From Ceratopteris richardii (lineage: Eukaryota; Streptophyta; Polypodiopsida; Polypodiales; Pteridaceae): 64,000 nucleotides of DNA. The notes under the pieces were generated by a model. That model had not been told where the DNA came from and made no database searches. It worked only from the letters and a program-made list of their open reading frames with translations. The stretch is taken from positions 54,320,894-54,384,893 of the forward strand of contig CM035422.1 in assembly GCA_020310875.1 (NCBI GenBank), read 5' to 3'. A program made the translations under genes and the position numbers. This document shows, in pieces, positions 9,426 through 18,932 of the stretch. Within the stretch, counting starts at the first letter, position 1; each line of letters starts with the position of its first letter.

Positions 9426-11540
9426 CTAGTCTAATATTTTTTTCAGAATCTTTGATTCTACGAGTTGAGCATCAGTTCTTACTGAACTTGTTGCAATTAC
9501 CTGGCTCATCAAAATTTCTGCCTGTGTTTGCAGAAAGGCTTCCTGCATATAAAAGTCATTTGCCAAAGCTGCATCCCGGTTCACTTTCATATCTTGAATT
9601 TGTTTATCAACTCTAGATAATCTTTCTGCTTGAGCACCCAATTGGTTCTCTCTTCTCTCCAATTCTTTATTCTAAAATTGGATGGTCCGGTAATAAGCAT
9701 CGCGCTCTCTTTGAATTACTGGAATCTCTTTCTAGAGCTGAGCGACCAATGTCATCTGGTTTTTAAGAGCAGCATTTGATTCAAACAGGTTTGCATTTGC
9801 AAACTGGAGCTCTGTATTGGTTTGCTTTAGTAAATTTGTCATTTCCTGTCCTTTCTTCACAGCTTCATCCAATTGTTCTCTAGTTTCTTTTAACAAGTTT
9901 CCCAGTGCTATGCGGGCATCCTCTTTATCCTTAACTAACTGCTGTAATTGAAGAATTTCTGCATCAGCAGCACATAATAAATCATCTTTGGTTGTTACTT
10001 CAACCAATGCAGCATCTCTTTGACTGATCACTGTTTCTTGTTCAGCAAGCTGTGCTTGAAGTTGTTTAATCTGGAAGTGCAGATTATGATTCTCTGCCTT
10101 CACTGCATCTACCTCTTCCTGCAACGGAATGATATCTGCTTCTAAAACATCAACTTTATGTTGTATTTCGTGTCTGAGATTATCAGTAATCTCCTTCATC
10201 TGTGCTGGTAGTTGCTGCGATAGTTGGATCAACATATGACCCATAGATGCTAACTCTGTAAACATAGGTATTGAAGGAAACAGAAGGAAACTCAGGAGTT
10301 GATGGGAATTGGGTGGAGAATAGTTAGGTGAAGAGGATGATGAATCCGGTGCTTGAGGTACAGTCGGAGGAATGGGGACAATAGGTTTAAGTGGAGGTAT
10401 GGGTGGAGGAGTGGGTTGCAGAGTGTTAGCCACCAATACTTTTTCGATGGGTTACTGCGTAGACACTTGAGGTTGGACAACTGCAGAATCTACTACCGCA
10501 ATCAGAGCTGCCAAAACTTCTGCAACAATAATCTACGTATCTTCTTGCATATCTTGTTTGGACTGCTGCTGAGATTCCTCCTTAGAAGATATGTCTTCAG
10601 AATCAGCAGTAACACTCTGATCTTGTTGCTGGTTTGGAGATGACTGAGCGGATGAATCATGGTGAATCGAGGTAGCAGTGTCGTGGAAAATCTCTTCTTC
10701 ATTTTTGTCTGCTTTATTTCCAGCGGCAGACCCTTGCACTTGACTTTCAGACGAACTTATCCGGATTCGTTTTCGGCGAAGGAGCTGGAAGAGTTCTTCA
10801 TCATCTTCTTCGGTATCTTCAAGTATTTGAGCAGATGCTTCATGGTATAGGATTGGAGCGTTCGGAGGTGGTTGCACTGCTTGTACAGCCGGAAACAAAA
10901 AAGTGATGATGTGGGGAAGACGTGATCGTGGGAGATCACCTTTGTTAATGTGTTTAATGATCGTAACGCATTCACGATGAATGTGCCGGAAATAGTAAGA
11001 AGCAAAATTGATAGGCTCTCTAGCAACCATATCAATCACCAAGTAGAATGGGCGAGAAATCCCATAAGTGCGTTTCTGTAGGTTCAGTATGGCTACTAAA
11101 AATTGTAAAGCTGTTCGTTCAGGCTCAGGACGACAGAGTATGGCATACTCATTCGAAGAGTGCCTGGGAAACAATTGATTCATCGTAGCGATTGGAAGGT
11201 TAGGACCATTCTCTCGTCCTTCCGGAGAGAGTTGGAAAGCAGCAGGAAATGACTGCATGGTGATTACAACACGAGAGGGGAAACACGTAATAGGCCAACT
11301 CTGCTTCGTAGCAGGTGTGGCGGCAATAGCAGTGATAATTTGAGCATAGTATGGATGACACTCCACTGAATGCCAGGGCAATTCAGCGAAGTTGGACAAA
11401 CCTCGGACACGCAAGAATTCACTTACGTCCTGAGGAAGTCCGTCACGGAAGGTAGCAAAGTTTGCCAGGGCTTCCATGATGCGCACGCAAAGTAGCACGA
11501 ATACACAGTGATTACAAAAAACGCAAAGCACACAGAACAC
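9426..11540 (-). pseudogene. Extra ORF 3' of integrase in the outer gypsy element, coiled-coil tail
   Basis: One reading frame of about 700 codons runs from 11540 to 9426, with in-frame stops at 10533-10535 (TAG), about 10454 (TAA), 9732-9734 (TAG) and about 9674 (TAG). The N-terminal half is globular (LRVRGLSNFAELPWHSVECH, FPSRVVITMQSFPAAFQLS, MNQLFPRHSSNEYAIL), followed by an acidic and Gln/Ser-rich segment. After a proline-rich patch the C-terminal half is strongly heptad-patterned coiled coil (LEADIIPLQEEVDAVKAEN...LLKETREQLDEAVKKGQEM). Extra 3' frames are known in Athila-type gypsy elements, but I do not recognise this protein firmly. It has no clear membrane segment, so an envelope role is not supported. 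Confidence 0.7.
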
Positions 11541-11818
11541 GCAAACACAATAGCGATTAACAGCGAAGAGAAGAAGATTAAGTAGATACTTGGTAACGGG
11601 AGGCTATCAAAAATGCTAATCATCACGCGATGTTGAGATGATAACCTTCATAACTACGATGTGCATGCATGAGCAGAATCAATAACAAAAGGCAGTGATT
11701 ATTCATGGTTATGCAGCAAAACGAGGAGTTTATGGTCTTTATTCATCGAACACGCAAAACTAAAAAAAAAGAAAAAGAAAAGAAAAGAAAAAAAATACGC
11801 GGGCAACCGTAGAACACT
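11541..11818. other. Spacer between integrase and the extra ORF
   Basis: No gene. It contains an A/G-only run at about 11761-11797 (plus strand), a polypyrimidine tract on the element's coding strand. Confidence 0.6.
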
Positions 11819-12930
11819 TCAGTGCGAATCAGGTGCTTGATGATACGGCCGTAACTTTGAACCATTTATCACTTTAGGAAGAGGAATTCCGATCAAGGTA
11901 GTCAACCGAAAAGTAGCTGGGCCCACTTGTTCACTAATCCGGTAAGGACCAAACCATCGTAATTTGAATTTTCCAGCCGCACGATTTGATTTAGCGTTAT
12001 AGAACAGCACAAGTTGTCCTACCGTTAAAACTGGAGTTCTAAGATACCGATCATGAGTACGAGCTTGCCGCAACTGCACTTCTTGAAGGGTTAGAAAACT
12101 TTCCCAGCGATGCTCATCTAGTTCTCTGAGTGTGTCCAACCGAAATGGCAAAGAATCTTCGGGTATCAACTTCTGAGTTATGGCGACGCATAAACTAGGC
12201 ACTACAACTTCCATTGGAGCGATTGCTTCCAATCCATAAGCCAGCTTGAAAGGAGTTAGTCCGGTTGCTACTTTGTATGTAGTTCGGCATGCCCATAATA
12301 CTGCAGGTAGTAACTGATCCCATCTTTTTGGTGATTCCAGAGTCAATTTTCGAAGCATACTCAGTAAGGTCTTGTTGGTACTTTCAGCTAAGCCATTAGC
12401 ACGAGGATAATACGGTGAACTGAATTTATGCAGAATCTAAAAAGTGTGTGTTAGCACTCGCATTAAATTGTTGACAAAGTGTGTGCCTTGATCTGTGACA
12501 AGTTCCAAAGGTAATCCATAACGTGGGAATACGTCCCTCATCAGGCATTTGGCCACCGAAACAGTTGTGGCAGACCGTAAGGCCCAAGCTTCTGCCCATC
12601 TGGTAGCATAATCTGTACATGTCATAATGTAGCGATTGTTGCTAAGGATTGCTGGAGGTGTAATTGGTCCAATCAAGACCCCATTTCTGAAAAGGTTCCA
12701 AAGGTAATACAGGCTGTAGAGGAAAGAAATGGCATTGTAAAGGCTGTCCAGATCGTTGACAAGTGTCACACTGCTGCACAAACTGAGTCACATCTTTGTA
12801 CATAGTAGGTCACCAGAGCCCACTTTGCAGAATTTTTCGGTGCGTTAAATCTGCTACAAAATGTCCACCGGAGGGTATTGAATGTGCCATAGCAATAACC
12901 GAGTTTACTTCATGTCGTGGAATACAATGA
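11819..12930 (-). pseudogene. Outer gypsy integrase
   Basis: The zinc-finger His pair lies near 12930-12860 (PRHEVNSVIAMAH...HFVADLTH) and the Cys pair near 12775 (CDTCQRSGQP in a shifted frame). The catalytic core has its first Asp near 12680 beside a frameshift, the second Asp in LVTDQGTHFVNN (12510-12475), and the Glu in PRANGLAESTNK (12400-12365). The C-terminal SH3-like region GQLVLFYNAKSNRAAGKFK, then LRWFGPYRI, is typical of Ty3 elements, and no chromodomain follows. Breaks are a stop at 12810, the frameshift near 12680 and a TAG near 12437. The protein ends at 11819. Confidence 0.9.
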
Positions 12931-14597
12931 AGCAAGATCCCAGTGTGATCCATATAATACAACTGTCTGGCAATCAACCGGAATCTGCGACTATAAACTG
13001 CAATTTTCCGACGCATAGCAGGAGAAGTTTGAGGGGGAAGACATCCATCAGTAAGAAAGCTTAATAACTGATCATAATAGGTAGGTTTCATAGGAGGTTC
13101 TACAGCTTCATCATTAGTTGATTCGGTAACATAAATTGCTGGTGTTGTGTCATCAACACCGACCGGAGCTTCACCGAAATCTAATCGAGAGAGAAAATCT
13201 GCTAATGCATGTGCAGTGCCGGGTCGATGCATCACTTCATAATCAAACTCTTGTAACAATAAAACCCAACGTGCCAAATGACCACCTAAATGATGCTGCC
13301 TAACCAGATACACCAGCGCAGCATGATCTACATGAAAGATGAATTTTCGGCTTAGCAAATAATACCGGAATTTCTTTACAGAATATACCAAACCGAGACA
13401 TTCTCTTTCAATCACCGAATAATTCTTTTCAGTAGGAGCAAGCCGTCGACTTGCATAATAGACAGGTCGAAACCACTTATCAGTTTGCTGCATTAAAACA
13501 CTTCCAATGGCTATATCTGATGTGTCTACAAAAACATGAAATGGGCGTTCCCAATTAGGAGGTTGTAGAATTGGAACCTGCGTTAATAATCCTTTTAGAC
13601 GATCAAATGCAGTTTGACATTCTGGAGTCCAGTCAAATTGTCGAGGAGTACTAGTTATTAGCCAATTTAGGGGTATTGCCAAATGGGCAAGCCACCGTAA
13701 ATGTCGACCATGCCACCTGACTTGACCCATGAAGCGTATCACTTCTTTCGGCATAGTAGGCACAGGTGCTTCTAACATGGCTGCAACTTTGTCTGGATCA
13801 ACTTCTATGCCCTGTGCAGATACAATATGGCCAAGGAGCTTACCACAAGAAACCGCAAAGACAGATTTGGTTGGGTTCAAGCAGATTCGGTATTCACGAC
13901 ATTTCTCAAAGCAACACCGTAAATGATACAGGTGTGCTACCATCTTACCGAATAAAGAGAAGTCATCTAGATATACTTGCATAAAAGAAGTGAGATAGGG
14001 TGAGAAGATTTCCTGCATACAGCGTTGAAAAGTGCTAGGAGCATTTCTTAATCCAAACCACATGACTGTACAAGCAAAAACACCCCAATTCGTAATAAAC
14101 GCTGTTTTCGGTATATCTTGCTCAACCATTCGGACCTGGTTATAACCACTATGACCATCGAGAAATGAATACATCTCATGCCCAGCCACTCTATCCAGCA
14201 TGGTGTCAAGAAATCGAAGAGGAAATGGATCAGGTACGGTGGCTGCATTTAATTTCCGGTAATCCACACATATTCGGAGCTGCTTGTTTTTCTTTGGTAC
14301 AATCACGATCGGAGAGATCCATTCAGCGTGCTCAATGGGTACAATGAATCCTACCTTTAATAGGCGATCAAGTTCTGCTTTGACCTGTGCTGCATAGTTG
14401 GGATTCATGCGGTAGCTGGGTTGTTTAATTGGTTTTGCTTGTGGTTTAAGCACGATCCGATGTTGATAGATGCGAGGGTCCAGACCTTTCATATCACGAT
14501 AATCCCATGCAAAAACATCAGAGAACTCATGAAGAAGCTGGATCAAATCTGCTTGAAATGCTTCTGATAATCCTTCCTTTATCTTGACAAGTCGCGG
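12810..14597 (-). pseudogene. Outer gypsy reverse transcriptase and RNase H
   Basis: One frame of 578 codons from 14546 (open back to the insertion point at 14597). RT blocks are FIVPIEHAEWISPIVIVPKK, LRICVDYRKLN, SFLDGHSGYNQVRM and FGLRNAPSTFQRCM, with the catalytic YLDDF at about 13959-13973. The RNase H domain has FVDTSDIAIGSVL, the ERECLGLVYSVKKFRYYL block and DHAALVYLV, followed by HALADFLSRLD. No stop falls inside the RT or RNase H core. The upstream part of the same frame lies beyond the inner element: ...DEINP at 24770 continues as LVKIKEGLSEAF at 14593 once one GCGG copy is discounted, which confirms the insertion. Confidence 0.93.
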
Positions 14598-15791
14598 TGT
14601 CGGGATGAAATCCCGCAGGGAGTGTGCATTGAGTTTTTTTTCAAAAGTTCATTGTTTTTGAGTTTTTGTGTGATGTTTCAATTGAGAGAGTGGTATATTT
14701 TGTACACATTTAGGCCGAATTAATTGATTGAGCGATGCGAAAACAAGTTTGAGATGTGTGTTAGACCCGTGTATTTAAACAACAGACATTAGACCCATAA
14801 AAAACCTAGGTTTGACCCTTCAAAACCCCTAAAAATGTGGTTTTATCCCCCTGAAAACCAGACTTGAACCCTTGGAAACCCTTGGAGTTTAGGTTCGAAC
14901 TGTAAATAAACCCTTGAATTGGCGAGTTTGAGATAATTGTGAGCAAACGCCTAATTTTCCCGACCCAAAAACCTAGGTCGGACCCTTGAAATTGGCAGTT
15001 ATCTTAGGTCAAACCTTAAAAACCAATTAAATTGTAAATATCCAGTGTGAAACCAAAACCTTAGTCTAGGGAAAAATTAAAAGACTGCCAAAAATAGAAA
15101 GTTCATTGAGGAGGTTAGAACGTTCTAGAAGGAAGTCCTAGGGAGGGGCCTATAAATAAGTCCATACTCATTTGTTTCTTCCCCACCCTGTGGATCTCTT
15201 TGTGGATTGTCTCCTCCAGGTTTATGCGGTTTCTGATTATCTGAAGTCAAGAGAAGGAAGGCCATTGCGGAGGGTACCTGAAGTAAAGAGCGGACCGAAG
15301 ACCTGAAAAAAAAGCTTGGACTGCGAAGACCGAAGCTGAATCCCGTAGGCGATTTCTCGCACTGTAGCGAAGGATCTAGAGTTTATACACTAGCCGGCCC
15401 GCACTGTAGCGGCGGCTTTTATATTGTATCATCGCACCGCACTGTAGCAGTTTTATTGTACAATCGGTCTGCACTGTAGCGGCCTGTTTTGTATCATTCA
15501 TTTTATTGGAGTACTTCAGTTTCATATTTCGTTGTATCTTCGAGCTTGATCTACATCACGTGTATCACTGCGATACCGATCGTCTCTTTTCGACGCCCAC
15601 GGTCCCACGTCTCGACACTTCCGAGGGGCAAGGGTCCCACACCCTACGAGGATCGTGCACGCTCCGGAGAGCACAGGCGAGGCGCCTAGCGCGCAGACAC
15701 CGCTCGCAGGACAGCGGGAACGGCGCACCAGAGCGGGGCCTGATCCAACCCCAGGCGCCGGCTTCCCGCCACGACCTCCTTCTTCCCGACA
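14598..15791 (+). repeat. Inner gypsy 5' LTR
   Basis: It starts TGTCGGGATG and ends TTCCCGACA. TATAAATA lies at 15151-15158. Downstream of it are four copies of GCACTGTAGCR at 15359, 15401, 15439 and 15471. The last ~200 bp are GC-rich, unlike the rest. Compared with the 3' LTR I count about 17 substitutions, all transitions, and one T-run length change. Confidence 0.97.
15151..15158 (+). promoter_or_regulatory. TATA box of the inner gypsy LTR
   Basis: TATAAATA preceded by GGGAGGGGCC, conserved in the 3' LTR at 24121-24128. Transcription should start about 25-35 bp downstream, which places the four GCACTGTAGCR repeats in the RNA leader. Confidence 0.75.
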
Positions 15792-16306
15792 CCTGAACCC
15801 GACGTGAAGCGAGGCGGTTGCCCGGTGATCCTCATCGCGTCACCTACTCCTTGAGGAAAGAGACAAGAACCTCGACATCAGATAGAGACTCCAGGTATTA
15901 GCACTTCAAGTTATTTGAATTTTGCATTGTTTCACACACACTTTGAAACAGAAAGATTGTCTTGCTGCTTGAGTTTGAGCATCCACACTTTGCATTAGTT
16001 TAGTCCATACGTGTGAGCACTTTTTTTTCTTGCCAAGACTAGGGATTTACTGATTTCATAGCTTAGACAGAACATTAGAAAACTTATCACAAAAAGGGGG
16101 AAAATACATTGAAATCTTGGGAATCGAAGAGAGGACAGTTCGACTAGACTTTGGCCTAGGCAATTCAGAGAGTTTAGACTGACCTTTACCTCCTGGCTCG
16201 TGACTCATCAAGCCTCTTCTCTGATCTCTACTCTGAGCTTAGAGAGATAGTTGAACCACTTACACTAGACCTTGTGCTACATTCTAGGACAGAGCAGAGA
16301 AGAGAG
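15792..16306 (+). other. Inner gypsy leader
   Basis: Untranslated leader between the LTR and gag. The first bases after the LTR, CCTGAACCCGACGTG, do not start with the TGG expected of a 3'-tRNA primer site. Their reverse complement GTCGGGTTCAGG resembles a tRNA T-arm, so the primer may pair internally; the primer is not identified. Confidence 0.6.
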
Positions 16307-18904
16307 ATGGAGGATATATTCAAGGAAATGGTAATAGAGAAACAAGGGGCCCGAGTAGTCCAAGCGGTATTGAGAGAAAAAGGAAAGTTTACAGGCTTGA
16401 ACGTAACCGAGTACCTAGATGTTTTTGAGGAACAGGCACGGATTTATGGTCTACCCGAGGATGTATTTACACATTACTTCACACGGGTAGTATCAGGATC
16501 CATTTTAGCCCCTATTACAGCACATATAGCAAAGCCTTGGACCGAATTCAGAAAAGAATTGCATAAGCTGTTTTATTTAGAAGACTTTTCCCAACACAGT
16601 AGAGAAGGGTTCTTGCGGTGGATAAGCTCTCCAAAGCCCACTGCATCCCTCACTCAACTTTTGAATGAGTTCTTGAGAAGATATGACCAACTTCCACAGG
16701 CCGATTTAGATGCTTTGAAACCTGACCTAGTTATATCTTTCCTTAGGATCTTAAGTCTTGAAGACAGGACTGAGGTCGAAAGGAGGATTGAAGAGCCTGG
16801 GAAGAGATTTGGATTGACTGAAGATTGGGGTGTAGTGAGGAGAGAGGTAGAAGCGGTTGCCCAAATGAGGCAACGCCAGGCGGTGATATATGATAGACCT
16901 GCAGTGGTAACACCACAACCGCCTAGGGAAGCTCCACTTCCGGCAATTCCGAACGTGCCTGCAGCATCGGCTTTTGCTAATGTTGCATCCACTTCGCGAT
17001 CGCCAATGGAGCTACAGGTTGAGATTCTCAGTCGACAGATAGAGAATCTTATTACGATGCAAGCGTCTATGTCAAAAGAAATGGCGAGTATTCACAATAA
17101 AGTTAATTCTATGGGATATCAGGACCCCACTCCTCCTCAAGCGAGTACGAGTTATGTAGATACATTACAGAGAGGCACTATGCCCATTCCAAATATGCAA
17201 GGCTATGTGATGCCACAGCCTGCACCTCTAGTGCAGCCTGTTGCCCAACAGATACCTATACCACCAGTGCAAACCACATTTCAAAGAAACACTAGACCTT
17301 TTGAGAGACGAGCGACTGGTGGGTTTGGAGGGGCTAAGAGATGCGTATGGTGTGATGCGCAAGAGCATTTTTCATATGCTTGTGAAGAGCTTAAGCTAGC
17401 AAAAGAGCATCAACTGGTGATAGATATCGATAAGAAGTTATGTGACTTCAGGACCCGCCTTCCTCTACCTGTGAATTGGGGAAAGGGGGGAATGAAGAAG
17501 TTTTATGAAGATTTATCTGGCAATAATGCAAGTACATCAGCTGCACGATTAGAACCTGTTGAGGAGGAAGATGAAAAAGTGCCTAGACCTCGACCCCAAA
17601 GAAATTATTCCATAGAGGCTTTAGTGAGGGCTAGGGATGCCATTATGCAGAAGACTGCCTGGAAGTCTCCTGTTGATGAATCCTCGGTCTATTCGCACAT
17701 AGCAAATGTAGAAGAAAAGAGGAAGAGAGATGAGAGTCAGGAAGAGACTGAGCCAGAAAGAAGAGTGACCAGAAAGCAAAGCCAAGAGGCCGAAGAAAAG
17801 GCTAAAGAGCCAGAAAGGAAAGTACAATTCAAAGAGCCTGTTGTTTCAAAGGAAGAGGCAAAGAAGAAAGAGATAAGAGAGGGAAAGAGGCCGGCTGGGC
17901 CAACTAAGATTCAAGAACTGACTAAAGAGAAAGAGAAAGAACCTGAACCTGTTCAAAAGAAAGATGAAATTCAAGAAAGTATTCAAGAGGCTGAAAAAGA
18001 AAAGAAGAAGAAAAAGAAGAGAACTCCAAAGGCTGTATTAATTTCTGAGTTGGAAAGGAAAAATGATGCAAGAGAGATATTAAATAACATTTTACTGAAG
18101 AGTCAAGTGACCATGTCCTTGGAGCAGGTCTTCTCCATAGCGAAGCCTGAGTTCAAGGACAGTTTTATAAAGCTGGTTAAGAGAAAGAGGTTTCCACTAC
18201 CTGAAGATGTAGAGATGGAAGAAGCAACTGAAGATATTCAAGTGATAAATGAAGCAGTTACATTGAGTGATACATCTGATGATGATGATGATGAGGTTGT
18301 CAGGTGTCATAAAAATTCTCTAGGTCCTATTATACCTGATGATGAAATGAGGAAGACAGAAAGTGAGTTTAGCAGGACCTTTTGGGCGAGAGGAACTCTA
18401 GAGATGAAGATAAAGTTAGGGAGCAACGAGGAGTCATGTTTTGCTCTGGCCTTGATTGACTCAGGGTCAGAGATAAACGTGATTTCTAAGAAGCTCTATG
18501 ATAAGTTTAGGTGGCCGATTGACAAAGATCATGGATGGAGGATGAGGACAGCAGATAATGGTTCAGGAGCACTGCTTGGGGCATGCGCCTTTGTACCTGT
18601 GACCATAGGTGGGATTTCTGAGGAATTTCACTTCTTTGTCCAGGACCATTGTTCATATGAGGCTATCCTTGGGCAGCCCTTTATAGCTGAGGTGAGAATG
18701 GAGACTAAGGCCATGGATGATGGATCTGCCTATGCACGAATTCGTTCTAGATCTGGCCTTCATTCTTTGCAAGTGATGATTGTGTGTCCAAATCACTCCA
18801 GAAATAGAAAGAATATAAGAAAGAAACCTATTAATTCACAAGATCATGATGAGTGTATGCCTGTTGGAGAGTATGGAGCTTCTGCTGAGCAAAATTTCTG
18901 TTAG
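16307..18904 (+). CDS. Inner gypsy Gag-protease polyprotein
   Basis: 865 codons in one unbroken frame. The ATG at 16307 (MEDIFKEMVIEKQGARVV) is chosen over an in-frame GTG 11 codons upstream. An alpha-helical capsid-like region covers roughly residues 1-200. A CCHC knuckle CVWCDAQEHFSYAC begins near residue 346, and a long Lys/Glu-rich, highly charged segment lies around residues 450-620. An aspartic protease with Asp-Ser-Gly at residue 718 (ALIDSGSEINVIS) and AILGQPF follows. The frame ends TAG at 18902-18904, just after an in-phase AAATTTC heptamer. Fusion of protease to Gag with pol in -1 implies that pol is made only by ribosomes that slip. Confidence 0.93.
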   Translation: MEDIFKEMVIEKQGARVVQAVLREKGKFTGLNVTEYLDVFEEQARIYGLPEDVFTHYFTRVVSGSILAPITAHIAKPWTEFRKELHKLFYLEDFSQHSREGFLRWISSPKPTASLTQLLNEFLRRYDQLPQADLDALKPDLVISFLRILSLEDRTEVERRIEEPGKRFGLTEDWGVVRREVEAVAQMRQRQAVIYDRPAVVTPQPPREAPLPAIPNVPAASAFANVASTSRSPMELQVEILSRQIENLITMQASMSKEMASIHNKVNSMGYQDPTPPQASTSYVDTLQRGTMPIPNMQGYVMPQPAPLVQPVAQQIPIPPVQTTFQRNTRPFERRATGGFGGAKRCVWCDAQEHFSYACEELKLAKEHQLVIDIDKKLCDFRTRLPLPVNWGKGGMKKFYEDLSGNNASTSAARLEPVEEEDEKVPRPRPQRNYSIEALVRARDAIMQKTAWKSPVDESSVYSHIANVEEKRKRDESQEETEPERRVTRKQSQEAEEKAKEPERKVQFKEPVVSKEEAKKKEIREGKRPAGPTKIQELTKEKEKEPEPVQKKDEIQESIQEAEKEKKKKKKRTPKAVLISELERKNDAREILNNILLKSQVTMSLEQVFSIAKPEFKDSFIKLVKRKRFPLPEDVEMEEATEDIQVINEAVTLSDTSDDDDDEVVRCHKNSLGPIIPDDEMRKTESEFSRTFWARGTLEMKIKLGSNEESCFALALIDSGSEINVISKKLYDKFRWPIDKDHGWRMRTADNGSGALLGACAFVPVTIGGISEEFHFFVQDHCSYEAILGQPFIAEVRMETKAMDDGSAYARIRSRSGLHSLQVMIVCPNHSRNRKNIRKKPINSQDHDECMPVGEYGASAEQNFC

Positions 18905-18932
18905 GATCCACTGTTGAGCGGGACAACAGTGG
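18892..18932 (+). promoter_or_regulatory. Predicted -1 ribosomal frameshift signal
   Basis: The slippery heptamer A-AAT-TTC at 18892-18898 is in phase with gag-protease. The stop codon begins four bases later at 18902. After a 9-nt spacer, CCACTGTTG (18908-18916) and CAACAGTGG (18924-18932) form a perfect 9-bp stem with a 7-nt loop. Slipping back one base enters the frame that begins at 18898 and stays open through the RT. All three parts of a classic signal are present with normal spacing. Confidence 0.85.

Noticed and set aside
15489-15796. Frames of 66-96 codons in the GC-rich end of the inner LTR, repeated at 24459
   Set aside because: They are in U5 of both LTRs, overlap each other on both strands, and run through the LTR ends; they are GC-rich chance frames.
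15792-15806. Self-priming by pairing of the RNA start with the leader, as in Tf1-type elements
   Set aside because: No complement to CCTGAACCCGACG was found near the predicted transcription start.
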